NCBI GenBank assembly: GCA_029934555.1 | Contig: JAOZMA010000115.1 | Location: 1 to 6,876, forward strand | Reading direction: 5' to 3' | From: Acidimicrobiia bacterium | Lineage (GTDB): Bacteria; Actinomycetota; Acidimicrobiia; Spongiisociales; UBA5794 | DNA length: 6,876 nucleotides | In this document: one piece after another, positions 1 to 4,950 of the stretch | How the letters are laid out: every line of letters begins with the position of its first letter | Numbering within the stretch: position 1 is the stretch's first letter | Notes under the pieces: model-generated | Seen by the model: only the letters and a program-made list of their open reading frames with translations | What the model was told of the DNA's origin: nothing | Database searches by the model: none | Position numbers and translations under genes: made by a program

Positions 1-25
1 TCGGTATTCGGTATTCGGTATTCGG
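1..25. repeat. Heptamer tandem repeat TCGGTAT (3 copies plus 4 bases)
   Basis: Three perfect head-to-tail copies of TCGGTAT followed by TCGG. The array starts at the window edge and may extend further left. No coding frame runs convincingly through it. It belongs to a cluster of three unrelated short repeats within 125 bases, which looks like an intergenic repeat region. Function unknown. Confidence 0.9.
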
Positions 26-40
26 CGAAGAATCCCTCTT

Positions 41-93
41 GCTCGTAGCTCGTAGCTCGTAGCTGGCAGCTCGTAGCTCGTAGCTCGTAGCTC
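41..93. repeat. Heptamer tandem repeat GCTCGTA (7 in-phase units)
   Basis: Seven consecutive heptamers (41-89) plus GCTC. Units 1-3 and 5-7 are perfect GCTCGTA. The fourth unit (62-68) is GCTGGCA, with two substitutions but unchanged length, so the array phase is kept. This suggests expansion by slippage or unequal exchange followed by point mutation. The unit puts TAG in every plus-strand frame, so the array is not coding on that strand. Confidence 0.92.
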
Positions 94-97
94 CTGT

Positions 98-125
98 CTG
101 ATCTACTGATCTACTGATCTACTGA
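98..125. repeat. Octamer tandem repeat CTACTGAT (about 3.5 copies)
   Basis: CTGAT, then two full CTACTGAT units (103-110, 111-118), then CTACTGA (119-125). It is the reverse complement of the TAGATCAG array at 6735-6758 at the other end of the window. The 8-base period puts TGA (plus) and TAG (minus) in all three frames of each strand. It lies just downstream of the small minus-strand reading frame at 212-343. Confidence 0.92.
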
Positions 126-174
126 GGAAGCCTGGCCCGTCATCCCTTCACCAGGACGACCGACCAGGCTTCCT
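125..174 (-). terminator. Hairpin with 11-bp perfect stem, possible terminator of the small minus-strand gene
   Basis: AGGAAGCCTGG (125-135) is exactly complementary to CCAGGCTTCCT (164-174). The arms enclose a 28-base loop. The hairpin lies 3' of the 43-aa minus-strand frame and directly abuts the octamer array. No T-run follows on either strand and the loop is long, so a terminator role is only a guess. It could instead be a processing or stability element, or a relic of an inverted repeat. Confidence 0.35.
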
Positions 175-211
175 GCCAGAGCGAGCATGGCTCTCTCCTT
201 CGCACGGCCGG

Positions 212-343
212 TCACCGTGTGACCATGACGTTGCGGGCCCGCTCCATCTCCTGCATCGCTGATGCGTCTGCATCTTCGACCCAGCGTGGTGAACGGTGTC
301 CGTAACAACACGGATCGTTGCTTCGATCTCTTCGTCTCGCCAT
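212..343 (-). CDS. Possible 43-aa microprotein of unknown function
   Basis: An ATG at 343 on the minus strand is preceded by a strong Shine-Dalgarno sequence, AAAGGAGGGATTT immediately before the start, and this is the main reason for the call. The 43-residue product begins MARRRDRSND, has an adjacent Cys pair (CC, residues 12-13) and a Met/Glu/Arg-rich C-terminal stretch that could be a short helix, and ends in TGA. I recognise no family and see no signal peptide or membrane segment. It is preceded on the same strand by the hairpin at 449-470, which would isolate it from the 33-aa frame, and followed by an 11-bp-stem hairpin and the octamer array. Two other minus frames are open over part of the same DNA, so the frame choice rests on the ribosome binding site. 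A chance ORF remains quite possible. Confidence 0.4.
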   Translation of the reverse strand: MARRRDRSNDPCCYGHRSPRWVEDADASAMQEMERARNVMVTR

Positions 344-448
344 AAATCCCTCCTTTCTGGTTCTGAGTGGACCCCGATTGCCGCCGGTGCAGGGTTCCAG
401 GCCGTCAACACCGACGGCTCCGGGATCGTTCTCGATCGCTCATGAGAA

Positions 449-470
449 GAGCCGCCCTTTCGGGCGGCTC
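449..470 (-). terminator. GC-rich hairpin with GAAA tetraloop, probable minus-strand terminator
   Basis: A nine-base-pair perfect stem (GAGCCGCCC / GGGCGGCTC) encloses a four-base loop. Read on the minus strand the loop is GAAA, a stable GNRA tetraloop, and the stem is followed by TTCTC, a weak pyrimidine tail. It sits 27 bases beyond the stop codon of the 33-aa minus-strand frame (497-598), where its terminator would be expected. On the plus strand the tail is CTCCTCG, which fits less well. Its stem shares the AGCCGCCC/GGGCGGCT core with the plus-strand terminator at 3134-3156. Confidence 0.6.
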
Positions 471-496
471 CTCGCGTACGGTGCGTTCGTGTCGTG

Positions 497-598
497 CTAG
501 ACGACGGTCACACGCTTGCGAGGAGCGATCGATCCGGTGAGCGCGGGCAACACGAAGATGCACGTCTCCCCACCGGGGTTCGGTCCAAGTGTGAACAT
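497..598 (-). CDS. Possible 33-aa microprotein of unknown function
   Basis: An ATG at 598 (minus strand) follows an excellent Shine-Dalgarno sequence, AAGGAAGGAGG, five bases before the start. The 33-residue product begins MFTLGPNPGG, continues with ETCIFVLPALTGSIAP, and ends with basic KRVTVV before a TAG stop. It has one Cys and a short hydrophobic centre, too short for a confident membrane helix. I recognise no family. The frame is bracketed by a structured leader upstream (hairpin 621-634) and a terminator-like hairpin downstream (449-470), which together look like a self-contained small transcription unit. It lies 131 bases downstream of the 195-aa gene on the same strand and might be co-transcribed with it. 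Alternatives are a leader peptide or a chance frame beside an unrelated small RNA. Confidence 0.45.
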   Translation of the reverse strand: MFTLGPNPGGETCIFVLPALTGSIAPRKRVTVV

Positions 599-707
599 GT
601 TGCCTCCTTCCTTCGCTCGACCGTCCGTAGACGGCAAATGCCGCCGCCCCTCAGCGGGACGAACGGCCTGGTTCACATACTGTCGCGCGTCAACGACGAT
701 CCGTCAA
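599..707 (-). promoter_or_regulatory. Upstream region of the 33-aa frame: candidate -35 boxes and structured 5' leader
   Basis: On the minus strand this stretch has two TTGACG hexamers (plus-strand positions 702-707 and 688-693), each a good -35 match, but no convincing -10 box at normal spacing (TATGTG at 674-679 is the nearest candidate and is poorly spaced). Closer to the start codon, 634-621 folds as CCGTC-TACG-GACGG, a perfect 5-bp stem closed by a UNCG-type (UACG) tetraloop. A second imperfect hairpin (GGCGGCA/TGCCGTC) overlaps its 5' side. The Shine-Dalgarno sequence lies just downstream of the UACG hairpin. I could not match it to a known riboswitch class. Confidence 0.3.
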
Positions 708-729
708 GACCCAACTCTCGTGACCAGAG

Positions 730-1317
730 CTACCCGGCGTTCTTCGAACGCTTCCGGGTCGGAAGTCGACGCTGGGCATCGGCGCGATCTTCTCCGTGGA
801 CGAAGAGCGACCCACCGGCGAGTTCGAGTCGGCGAGCGAGTGCTGTTCGGAACTTCTTCGTGACGATGGCGAACCCTGCGAGCGGGATGATGGCGCCCTG
901 GGCAAGATGCTCCTTCTCGTCATCGTCGATCACCCGCGGCAGCGGCGCAGCGAGTGGCTTCCCCAACTCCTCCACGTCCTCGAGGGTGGTGATTACCCCA
1001 GCCCCATCCGGCATCAACGTGAGCCTGACATACCAGGGCAGCGTCTCGGCAGTCTCGTCGAAATCGAGAGCCATCTCGGCGATGCACTCATACGGAATCC
1101 TGAAGGCCCAGTCGTCGGTCGCCCCGCCTGCGACCAGATAAAGAGCCCGGTCGGAGAGCAACCAGAACAGCACGAACCCTTCGGACGTTCTCCTATCGAG
1201 ACCGGCCGCAGAACGATCGAACGCCTCGTCGTCAACGAGCAGCGGTCGGGCCTTCGCACGAGCCTGGCTCCTTCCGAGATTCAAGACCTGCTGTTTGAAG
1301 GAATCGAGAAGCGCCAT
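730..1317 (-). CDS. Hypothetical protein, 195 aa, PH/GRAM-like
   Basis: I recognise no named family. The N-terminus (MALLDSFKQQ, residues 1-20) looks helical. Residues 46-85 read as alternating beta strands with the pattern GFVLFWLLSDRALYLVAG, then WAFRIPYECI. A Leu-(Ser/Thr)-Asp-Arg-x-Leu-Tyr strand followed by an Ile-Pro-Tyr-x-x-Ile strand is typical of bacterial PH/GRAM-like domains, but this is a pattern impression and not a search result. Residues 96-113 give further strands, 113-139 are acidic, and 153-195 are basic, ending PTRKRSKNAG. There is no signal peptide and no clear membrane helix, so a cytoplasmic location is likely. The ATG at 1317 was chosen because TACGCT, a -10-like box, lies six bases upstream with no Shine-Dalgarno sequence, fitting a leaderless start. 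An upstream extension would run through the divergent promoter into the protease gene. It is divergent from the CPBP protease gene with a 50-base gap, so shared control is possible. Confidence 0.75.
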   Translation of the reverse strand: MALLDSFKQQVLNLGRSQARAKARPLLVDDEAFDRSAAGLDRRTSEGFVLFWLLSDRALYLVAGGATDDWAFRIPYECIAEMALDFDETAETLPWYVRLTLMPDGAGVITTLEDVEELGKPLAAPLPRVIDDDEKEHLAQGAIIPLAGFAIVTKKFRTALARRLELAGGSLFVHGEDRADAQRRLPTRKRSKNAG

Positions 1318-1323
1318 GGACAA

Positions 1324-1329
1324 AGCGTA
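1324..1329 (-). promoter_or_regulatory. -10 box of the 195-aa gene (leaderless start)
   Basis: On the minus strand TACGCT fits the actinobacterial TAnnnT -10 consensus and is followed by six bases (TTGTCC) and the ATG at 1317. Transcription would start at or next to the start codon, giving a leaderless mRNA, which agrees with the lack of a Shine-Dalgarno sequence. No good -35 is seen. Confidence 0.5.
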
Positions 1330-1352
1330 GCCGCACGCTCGGGCGTCTCCGG

Positions 1353-1358
1353 TAGGGT
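1353..1358 (+). promoter_or_regulatory. -10 box of the CPBP protease gene (leaderless or near-leaderless start)
   Basis: TAGGGT matches the TAnnnT -10 consensus and ends nine bases before the ATG at 1368, so the transcript would begin at or one to three bases before the start codon. No Shine-Dalgarno sequence is present in this gap. The -35 region shows no recognisable hexamer. It faces the minus-strand -10 box at 1324-1329 in a 50-base divergent intergenic region. Confidence 0.55.
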
Positions 1359-1367
1359 GCGGGTTCC

Positions 1368-2213
1368 ATGTCTGCCACCGAGGATGACCGTCACGAACCG
1401 CAGGACGAGGGGGAAGATCGGCGTCCCCCCGATTCCGCCGTGTCATGGACCCTTGCGGAGTGGGATCGTATGTGGCGCCCATCCATGTGGCTCAAGAAGT
1501 CGCCGGGCGAACACGGGATCCACATCTGGCACATCGTCGCAATCGTTGCCCTCATTTCCTACGCGAACGTCATCGCAAACCGTGTTCTCGACCCCTGGTT
1601 GCACATCCCGTTCAATCTCGGGATCCTCGGAGTAGCTGTAGCGATCGCCCGAAACGCCGGGGCTGGAGCGACCGATCTCGGCTACCGCAAAGACCGAATC
1701 AAGCGCGGGTTGGTAGTCGGGGGAATCGTCATGGGTGTGATCGGTGTCGGAATTCTCATCGGAGTGACGATCCCGTTCACCCGCGACTTCTTCCGCGACG
1801 ATCGTGTCATCGAACAATCCACAGGGGCCATCCTGTTCGACGCCCTGATCCGGATACCGATCGCAACTGCCTTCTACGAGGAGACGCTGTTCCGGGGGGT
1901 TCTCTTTGGCATGTTCGCCCGCCGGTGGGCACCTCTGTGGGCCGGGCTGGCGACGAGCCTCCTCTTCGGACTGTGGCACATCCTGCCGACCCTCGACACG
2001 CTGCTCACCAACCCTGCCGGTGAGAACATCGACAGCGTCCCGGAGATCGCGCTGGCCCTGACCGGAACCGTGGTGGGCCTCACCCTCGCCGGTTTCGCCT
2101 TCCTGTGGCTTCGGCTGCGTGCGAACAGCACCGTGGCCCCCGTGATGGCCCATATCGCGACGAACTCCTTCGCCCTCCTGGCCGCCTTGTTCGTCGTGCG
2201 AGTGCTGGGCTAA
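1368..2213 (+). CDS. CPBP family intramembrane glutamic endopeptidase (CAAX protease/Abi family), 281 aa
   Basis: Multi-pass membrane protein with the three conserved CPBP motifs: EETLFRG at residues 171-177 (EExxxR, with E171, E172 and R176), FGLWH at 200-204 (FxxxH, with H204), and H262-x3-N266. The Glu and His residues should build the catalytic site inside the membrane. The family includes eukaryotic CAAX prenyl protease Rce1 and bacterial members involved in bacteriocin immunity, peptide maturation or envelope signalling. The substrate here cannot be told. The N-terminal 50 residues are acidic and hydrophilic (probably cytoplasmic). Membrane helices are expected near 53-70, 83-94, 113-136, 155-170, 187-203, 228-250 and 256-279. 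The length is normal and all key residues are present, so it should be active. The start is set by the -10 box at 1353-1358. The gene is convergent with the zinc-ribbon gene, with 21 bases between the stop codons. Confidence 0.93.
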   Translation: MSATEDDRHEPQDEGEDRRPPDSAVSWTLAEWDRMWRPSMWLKKSPGEHGIHIWHIVAIVALISYANVIANRVLDPWLHIPFNLGILGVAVAIARNAGAGATDLGYRKDRIKRGLVVGGIVMGVIGVGILIGVTIPFTRDFFRDDRVIEQSTGAILFDALIRIPIATAFYEETLFRGVLFGMFARRWAPLWAGLATSLLFGLWHILPTLDTLLTNPAGENIDSVPEIALALTGTVVGLTLAGFAFLWLRLRANSTVAPVMAHIATNSFALLAALFVVRVLG

Positions 2214-2234
2214 CGGCTCTCGACCGGACAGCGG

Positions 2235-2927
2235 TCAGCTCTCTTCGATCGGGGTCACGGTCACGTCGGTGACGTCACATCGTATGTTCACAACGCGGCT
2301 CGATACGGTCTCGACGTTCCACTCTGCTGTCTCGCCGGGCCCAACGCTGCCGATGGCGGCCTCGAGATGGGCAAGGAGAGCCCCGGTCCCCCTCCGCTTC
2401 AGATCGACACCGATGCCATAGTCGAACGTCTGAGCGAGCGCCGTGTCGTTCCGGATCGATCCACTCGCCCGCAGCATGCCGTCGTGACGCTCGCAGATGT
2501 CCATCGTCACCCGGACGACCACCACCGTTCCGTCCTGGTGGTAGCGGGTGGTCGGTCCAAGGCGTGGGGAGCGGAGAACGACCGGTTCGGTCACCGGAAC
2601 GTTGATCGTCTCGACGGCCTTCCCCGGCTCGGTGACCGAGGATGAGACCATCTCCTCCGTCTGCTCCGGGTCCGCGGCGCCGGCGGTCCCGGTCCCCGAA
2701 AGCAGACCGAAGACGACGGCCACGAGGGCGACGATCGCCACCGCACCGGCCGCCATGGCACCCCATGTGATGTACTGCCAGTACTCATCGGTGATCCCCG
2801 GCGGAGACGATGAGTCTGTCTCTGCGCTCTCACCCGGCGTTGGCATCGGCCTACCGCACGAACTGCAGTACCGGGCTGCGGCATCCGGAACGTCGGCCCC
2901 ACACGCTGTGCACTCCGTCGACTCCAT
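2235..2927 (-). CDS. Zinc-ribbon single-pass membrane protein with FxLYD-like outer domain, 230 aa
   Basis: Residues 6-24 hold a short zinc ribbon, C6-x2-C9 and C21-x2-C24 (CTACG...CSSCG), followed by a Ser/Pro/Glu-rich linker (28-48) and one strongly hydrophobic segment at about 53-76. With the ribbon cytoplasmic, residues 80-230 would lie outside. This outer part resembles FxLYD-type beta domains: a charged strand (VVVVRVTMDI), the GSIRNDT turn, a GIGVDLKRRG strand and SVGPGETAEWNVE, close to the usual 'G.v.N.s....pGe...f' pattern. C145 and C217 could form a disulfide. Such zinc_ribbon-TM-FxLYD proteins are common in actinobacteria and Firmicutes but their function is poorly known. The ATG at 2927 was chosen because the ribbon begins right after it. 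The frame stays open upstream to a GTG at 3068, but that extension has no domain character and overlaps the opposite leader region. No good Shine-Dalgarno sequence is visible. It is divergent from the ABC exporter operon. Confidence 0.85.
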   Translation of the reverse strand: MESTECTACGADVPDAAARYCSSCGRPMPTPGESAETDSSSPPGITDEYWQYITWGAMAAGAVAIVALVAVVFGLLSGTGTAGAADPEQTEEMVSSSVTEPGKAVETINVPVTEPVVLRSPRLGPTTRYHQDGTVVVVRVTMDICERHDGMLRASGSIRNDTALAQTFDYGIGVDLKRRGTGALLAHLEAAIGSVGPGETAEWNVETVSSRVVNIRCDVTDVTVTPIEES

Positions 2928-2997
2928 GTTCTTGATGTCGGCGAATGGACCGCATAGCTTGACAGTTAGCGAACCCTGCGCGAGAGTTCTTGATGTC
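2928..2997. repeat. 12-bp direct repeat, two copies 58 bases apart, possible operator
   Basis: GTTCTTGATGTC occurs at 2928-2939 and again, perfectly, at 2986-2997. The first copy abuts the start codon of the minus-strand zinc-ribbon gene. The second lies just past the region where a -10 box for a plus-strand transcript would fall (after TTGACA at 2959-2964). The placement would suit a regulator acting on both divergent units. It may instead be the trace of a small duplication. Confidence 0.6.
2959..2964 (+). promoter_or_regulatory. Candidate -35 box for the leader/ABC exporter transcript
   Basis: TTGACA is a perfect sigma-70-type -35 hexamer, placed to drive the leader peptide and exporter operon. 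At 17-base spacing the -10 position (2982-2987) reads GAGAGT, matching TATAAT at only three of six bases, so the promoter is unproven. The hexamer also lies in the upstream region of the divergent zinc-ribbon gene. Confidence 0.3.
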
Positions 2998-3042
2998 AGG
3001 TGGCCATTGTGGTCACGGCGTCGAGCGAGGAGGAGTCGAGGA

Positions 3043-3108
3043 ATGATCCGGCCTACGCAGCCGAACACCCCCCACGCGGCCCCCGCGCGCGCCCGTTCCC
3101 GGTTCTGA
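3043..3108 (+). CDS. Possible 21-aa leader peptide upstream of the ABC exporter operon
   Basis: The ATG at 3043 is preceded by AGGAGG at 3028-3033, a near-ideal Shine-Dalgarno sequence with nine-base spacing. The 21-residue product MIRPTQPNTPHAAPARARSR+F is rich in Pro (4), Arg (4) and Ala (4) and has no domain. Its TGA stop (3106-3108) lies 25 bases before an intrinsic terminator (3134-3156), and the exporter operon starts 90 bases after the stop. This order (RBS, short Pro/Arg-rich peptide, terminator, resistance-type gene) is the classic layout of ribosome-mediated attenuation. CCCGGT occurs on both sides of the stop codon (3098-3103 and 3109-3114), and either copy can pair with ACCGGG (3142-3147) in the terminator, giving a possible antiterminator. 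CGG-C-CTAC (3049-3056) can also pair with GTAGCCG (3132-3138) in the 5' arm, with one bulged C. Conversely, a short frame with an RBS can arise by chance. Translation is not proven. Confidence 0.45.
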   Translation: MIRPTQPNTPHAAPARARSRF

Positions 3109-3133
3109 CCCGGTAGCAGCGTTCAAGCGAGGT

Positions 3134-3156
3134 AGCCGCCCACCGGGCGGCTTTTT
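3134..3156 (+). terminator. Intrinsic terminator between the leader and the ABC exporter operon
   Basis: AGCCGCCC (3134-3141), loop ACC, and GGGCGGCT (3145-3152) form a perfect 8-bp stem, followed directly by TTTT (3153-3156; five T in a row from 3152). It works only in the plus direction, since there is no T-run on the other strand. No plus-strand gene ends before it other than the possible 21-aa leader peptide, and the exporter's first gene starts 42 bases later, so it most likely acts as an attenuator. It could instead end an unrecognised small RNA. Confidence 0.85.
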
Positions 3157-3198
3157 CAATGGCCACAGCTACCCATTCCGACCGACCCAGGACACGAG

Positions 3199-4950
3199 AT
3201 GATCCCAGTACGAGCCTATTTCAACCTTCTCTCCAACTACTTGAGGCCATTGCGGCCGCGAGTGGTCTTGCTCACCGCCGTCCTCTTCGCGACGATCGGC
3301 CTGCAACTCCTCAACCCACAGCTCATCAAACGGTTCATCGACGGTGCGCTCGAGGGCCGTGGGGCGAGCGCGCTCATTCCCCTCGCCGTCACATTCATGT
3401 TGGTCGCCGTGTTCCAGCAGGGGCTCGCGATCTGGTCGACCTACCTCGCTGAAGACGTCGGCTGGACCGCGACGAACCACCTTCGAGCGAATCTGACCGG
3501 CCACGTTCTCCATCTCGACATGGGTTTCCACAAAGGGCACTCGTCGGGCGAACTCATCGAACGCATCGACGGTGACGTCACTGCACTGTCGAACTTCTTC
3601 TCCGCGATGATGATCAAGGTCGTCGGCAACGGCGCCCTCGTGATCGGCATCCTCGTGATGCTGTGGCTCGAAAGCTGGATCGTCGGACTCACCGTCACCG
3701 TTTTCACCATGCTGGCCCTTGTCGGCATGACCGGCCTCCACCGGGTGGCCGTTCCCCGGTGGAAGGCGGTCCGGGCGTCCGCGGCCGAGGCATTCGGCTT
3801 CGTCGGCGAAGTCGTCGAGGGGACGGAAGACATCACAGCGAACGGCGCCGCCCCGTACATGGAGGAGCGATTCGACGAGATTCACCGTCGATGGCTGCCG
3901 CAGACGGTCCGTGGCTGGATGGGGTGGGCGTGGATGTGGAGCACCACGATCGTTCTCTACGGGCTCTCGACATCGATCGTCTTCATTCTCGGTTCGTGGC
4001 TCTTCGACATCGGAACGTTGACGATCGGCTCCGTCTATCTGGTGTTCCACTACGTCGAGATGACACGACACCCGATGGAGCAGATCCGGGCACAGATGGA
4101 AGATCTTCAGAAGGCGGGTGCCGCCATTGCCCGTGTTGATGAGTTGATGGAGACTCCAACGAAGCTCCGCGCCGAAGGCGATCAAGCGATCGGTGGCGGC
4201 GCCCTCGGCGTCGAGTTCGATGACGTCACGTTCTCGTACGCCGACGAGGAGGAAGACGAGATCGTTCTGCATGACGTCAACTTCGACATCGCCCCCGGTC
4301 GGGTCGTTGGATTGCTCGGTCGGACCGGCAGCGGGAAATCGACGATCGCCCGCCTGATCACGCGGCTCTACGAGCCTCAAACGGGGACGGTGCGGCTCGG
4401 TGGTGTTGCCACCGGCGATGCGCGAGTCTCGGACTTCCGCAAGCGTGTCGGCATGGTCACACAGGACGTCCAGTTGTTCCGGGCGTCGGTTCGCGACAAC
4501 CTGACGTTCTTCAACGATGAGATCCCGGAAGAACGGATCCTCGACGCGATCCACCGTCTCGAACTCGACCCCTGGTTGGCATCGCTTCCGGACGGTCTCG
4601 ACACGATCCTCGATTCCGGAAGCGGCGGCCTTTCTGCCGGACAGGCACAGCTCCTCGCGTTCACACGGATCTTCCTCGAAGATCCCGGCGTGATCGTTCT
4701 CGACGAAGCGTCGTCACGTCTGGATCCCGCGACCGAGGCTCTCATCGAGCGCGCAGTCGATCACCTCCTTGAGGGACGCACCGGGATCGTCATCGCTCAC
4801 CGGCTCGGCACAGTCACCCGCGCGGACGACATCCTCATCCTCGACGACGGCCGTGTGGTCGAGTTCGGGGAGCGAACGACGCTCGCCGCCGACCCCGACT
4901 CGAGGTTCTCCGATCTCTTGGCCACGGGGATGGAGGAGGTGCTCGCATGA
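3199..4950 (+). CDS. Heterodimeric ABC exporter, catalytic-site subunit (TMD-NBD half transporter), 583 aa
   Basis: Half transporter of the type IV (B-type) exporter fold. The membrane domain spans about residues 1-310 and the nucleotide-binding domain 335-583. NBD motifs: A-loop Tyr347 (FSY), Walker A GRTGSGKST (374-382, K380), Q-loop Q422, signature LSAGQ (478-482, where the usual LSGGQ has Ala for Gly), Walker B VIVLDE (498-503) with catalytic E503, D-loop SRLD (506-509), and H-loop H534 (IAHRL). All hydrolysis residues are present. An acidic insert (DEEEDE, 349-354) sits between the A-loop and the next strand. The ATG at 3199 has a modest AGGA-type ribosome binding site, and the membrane domain begins soon after. 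The stop overlaps the start of the next gene by four bases (ATGA), so the two are translationally coupled and should form a heterodimer. Family members export drugs, lipids or peptides; the substrate cannot be told. The upstream terminator suggests attenuation control. Confidence 0.95.
   Translation: MIPVRAYFNLLSNYLRPLRPRVVLLTAVLFATIGLQLLNPQLIKRFIDGALEGRGASALIPLAVTFMLVAVFQQGLAIWSTYLAEDVGWTATNHLRANLTGHVLHLDMGFHKGHSSGELIERIDGDVTALSNFFSAMMIKVVGNGALVIGILVMLWLESWIVGLTVTVFTMLALVGMTGLHRVAVPRWKAVRASAAEAFGFVGEVVEGTEDITANGAAPYMEERFDEIHRRWLPQTVRGWMGWAWMWSTTIVLYGLSTSIVFILGSWLFDIGTLTIGSVYLVFHYVEMTRHPMEQIRAQMEDLQKAGAAIARVDELMETPTKLRAEGDQAIGGGALGVEFDDVTFSYADEEEDEIVLHDVNFDIAPGRVVGLLGRTGSGKSTIARLITRLYEPQTGTVRLGGVATGDARVSDFRKRVGMVTQDVQLFRASVRDNLTFFNDEIPEERILDAIHRLELDPWLASLPDGLDTILDSGSGGLSAGQAQLLAFTRIFLEDPGVIVLDEASSRLDPATEALIERAVDHLLEGRTGIVIAHRLGTVTRADDILILDDGRVVEFGERTTLAADPDSRFSDLLATGMEEVLA

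Noticed and set aside
1..125. CRISPR array
   Set aside because: The units are 7-8 bases in direct tandem with no spacers, and there are no cas genes nearby.
796..1635. Long plus-strand open frame opposite the 195-aa gene
   Set aside because: It overlaps the minus-strand gene and the start of the protease gene, is Arg/Ser/Pro-rich without domain character, and is the usual antisense artefact of high-GC coding DNA.
2222..2236. Hairpin GACCG-GACAG-CGGTC between the convergent protease and zinc-ribbon genes
   Set aside because: Only a 5-bp stem with no T-run on either side, overlapping the zinc-ribbon stop codon. Such stems occur often by chance in this GC-rich sequence.
2928..3068. Upstream extension of the zinc-ribbon protein to a GTG at 3068
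   Set aside because: The extra 47 residues have no domain or signal character and precede the zinc ribbon that normally starts such proteins. The stretch also overlaps the leader/RBS region on the other strand.
3040..3156. Possible tRNA, SRP RNA or RNase P RNA ending at the 3134-3156 terminator
   Set aside because: I looked for a T-arm with matching stems and for the GGAAGG/AGCA loop of SRP RNA. GTTCAAGC at 3121-3128 lacks complementary flanks and no SRP signature is present.
3169..4554. 461-codon minus-strand open frame opposite the first exporter gene
   Set aside because: The product is a low-information Asp/Glu/Arg/His-rich sequence. The plus strand has every ABC exporter motif, so this is an antisense shadow despite its length.
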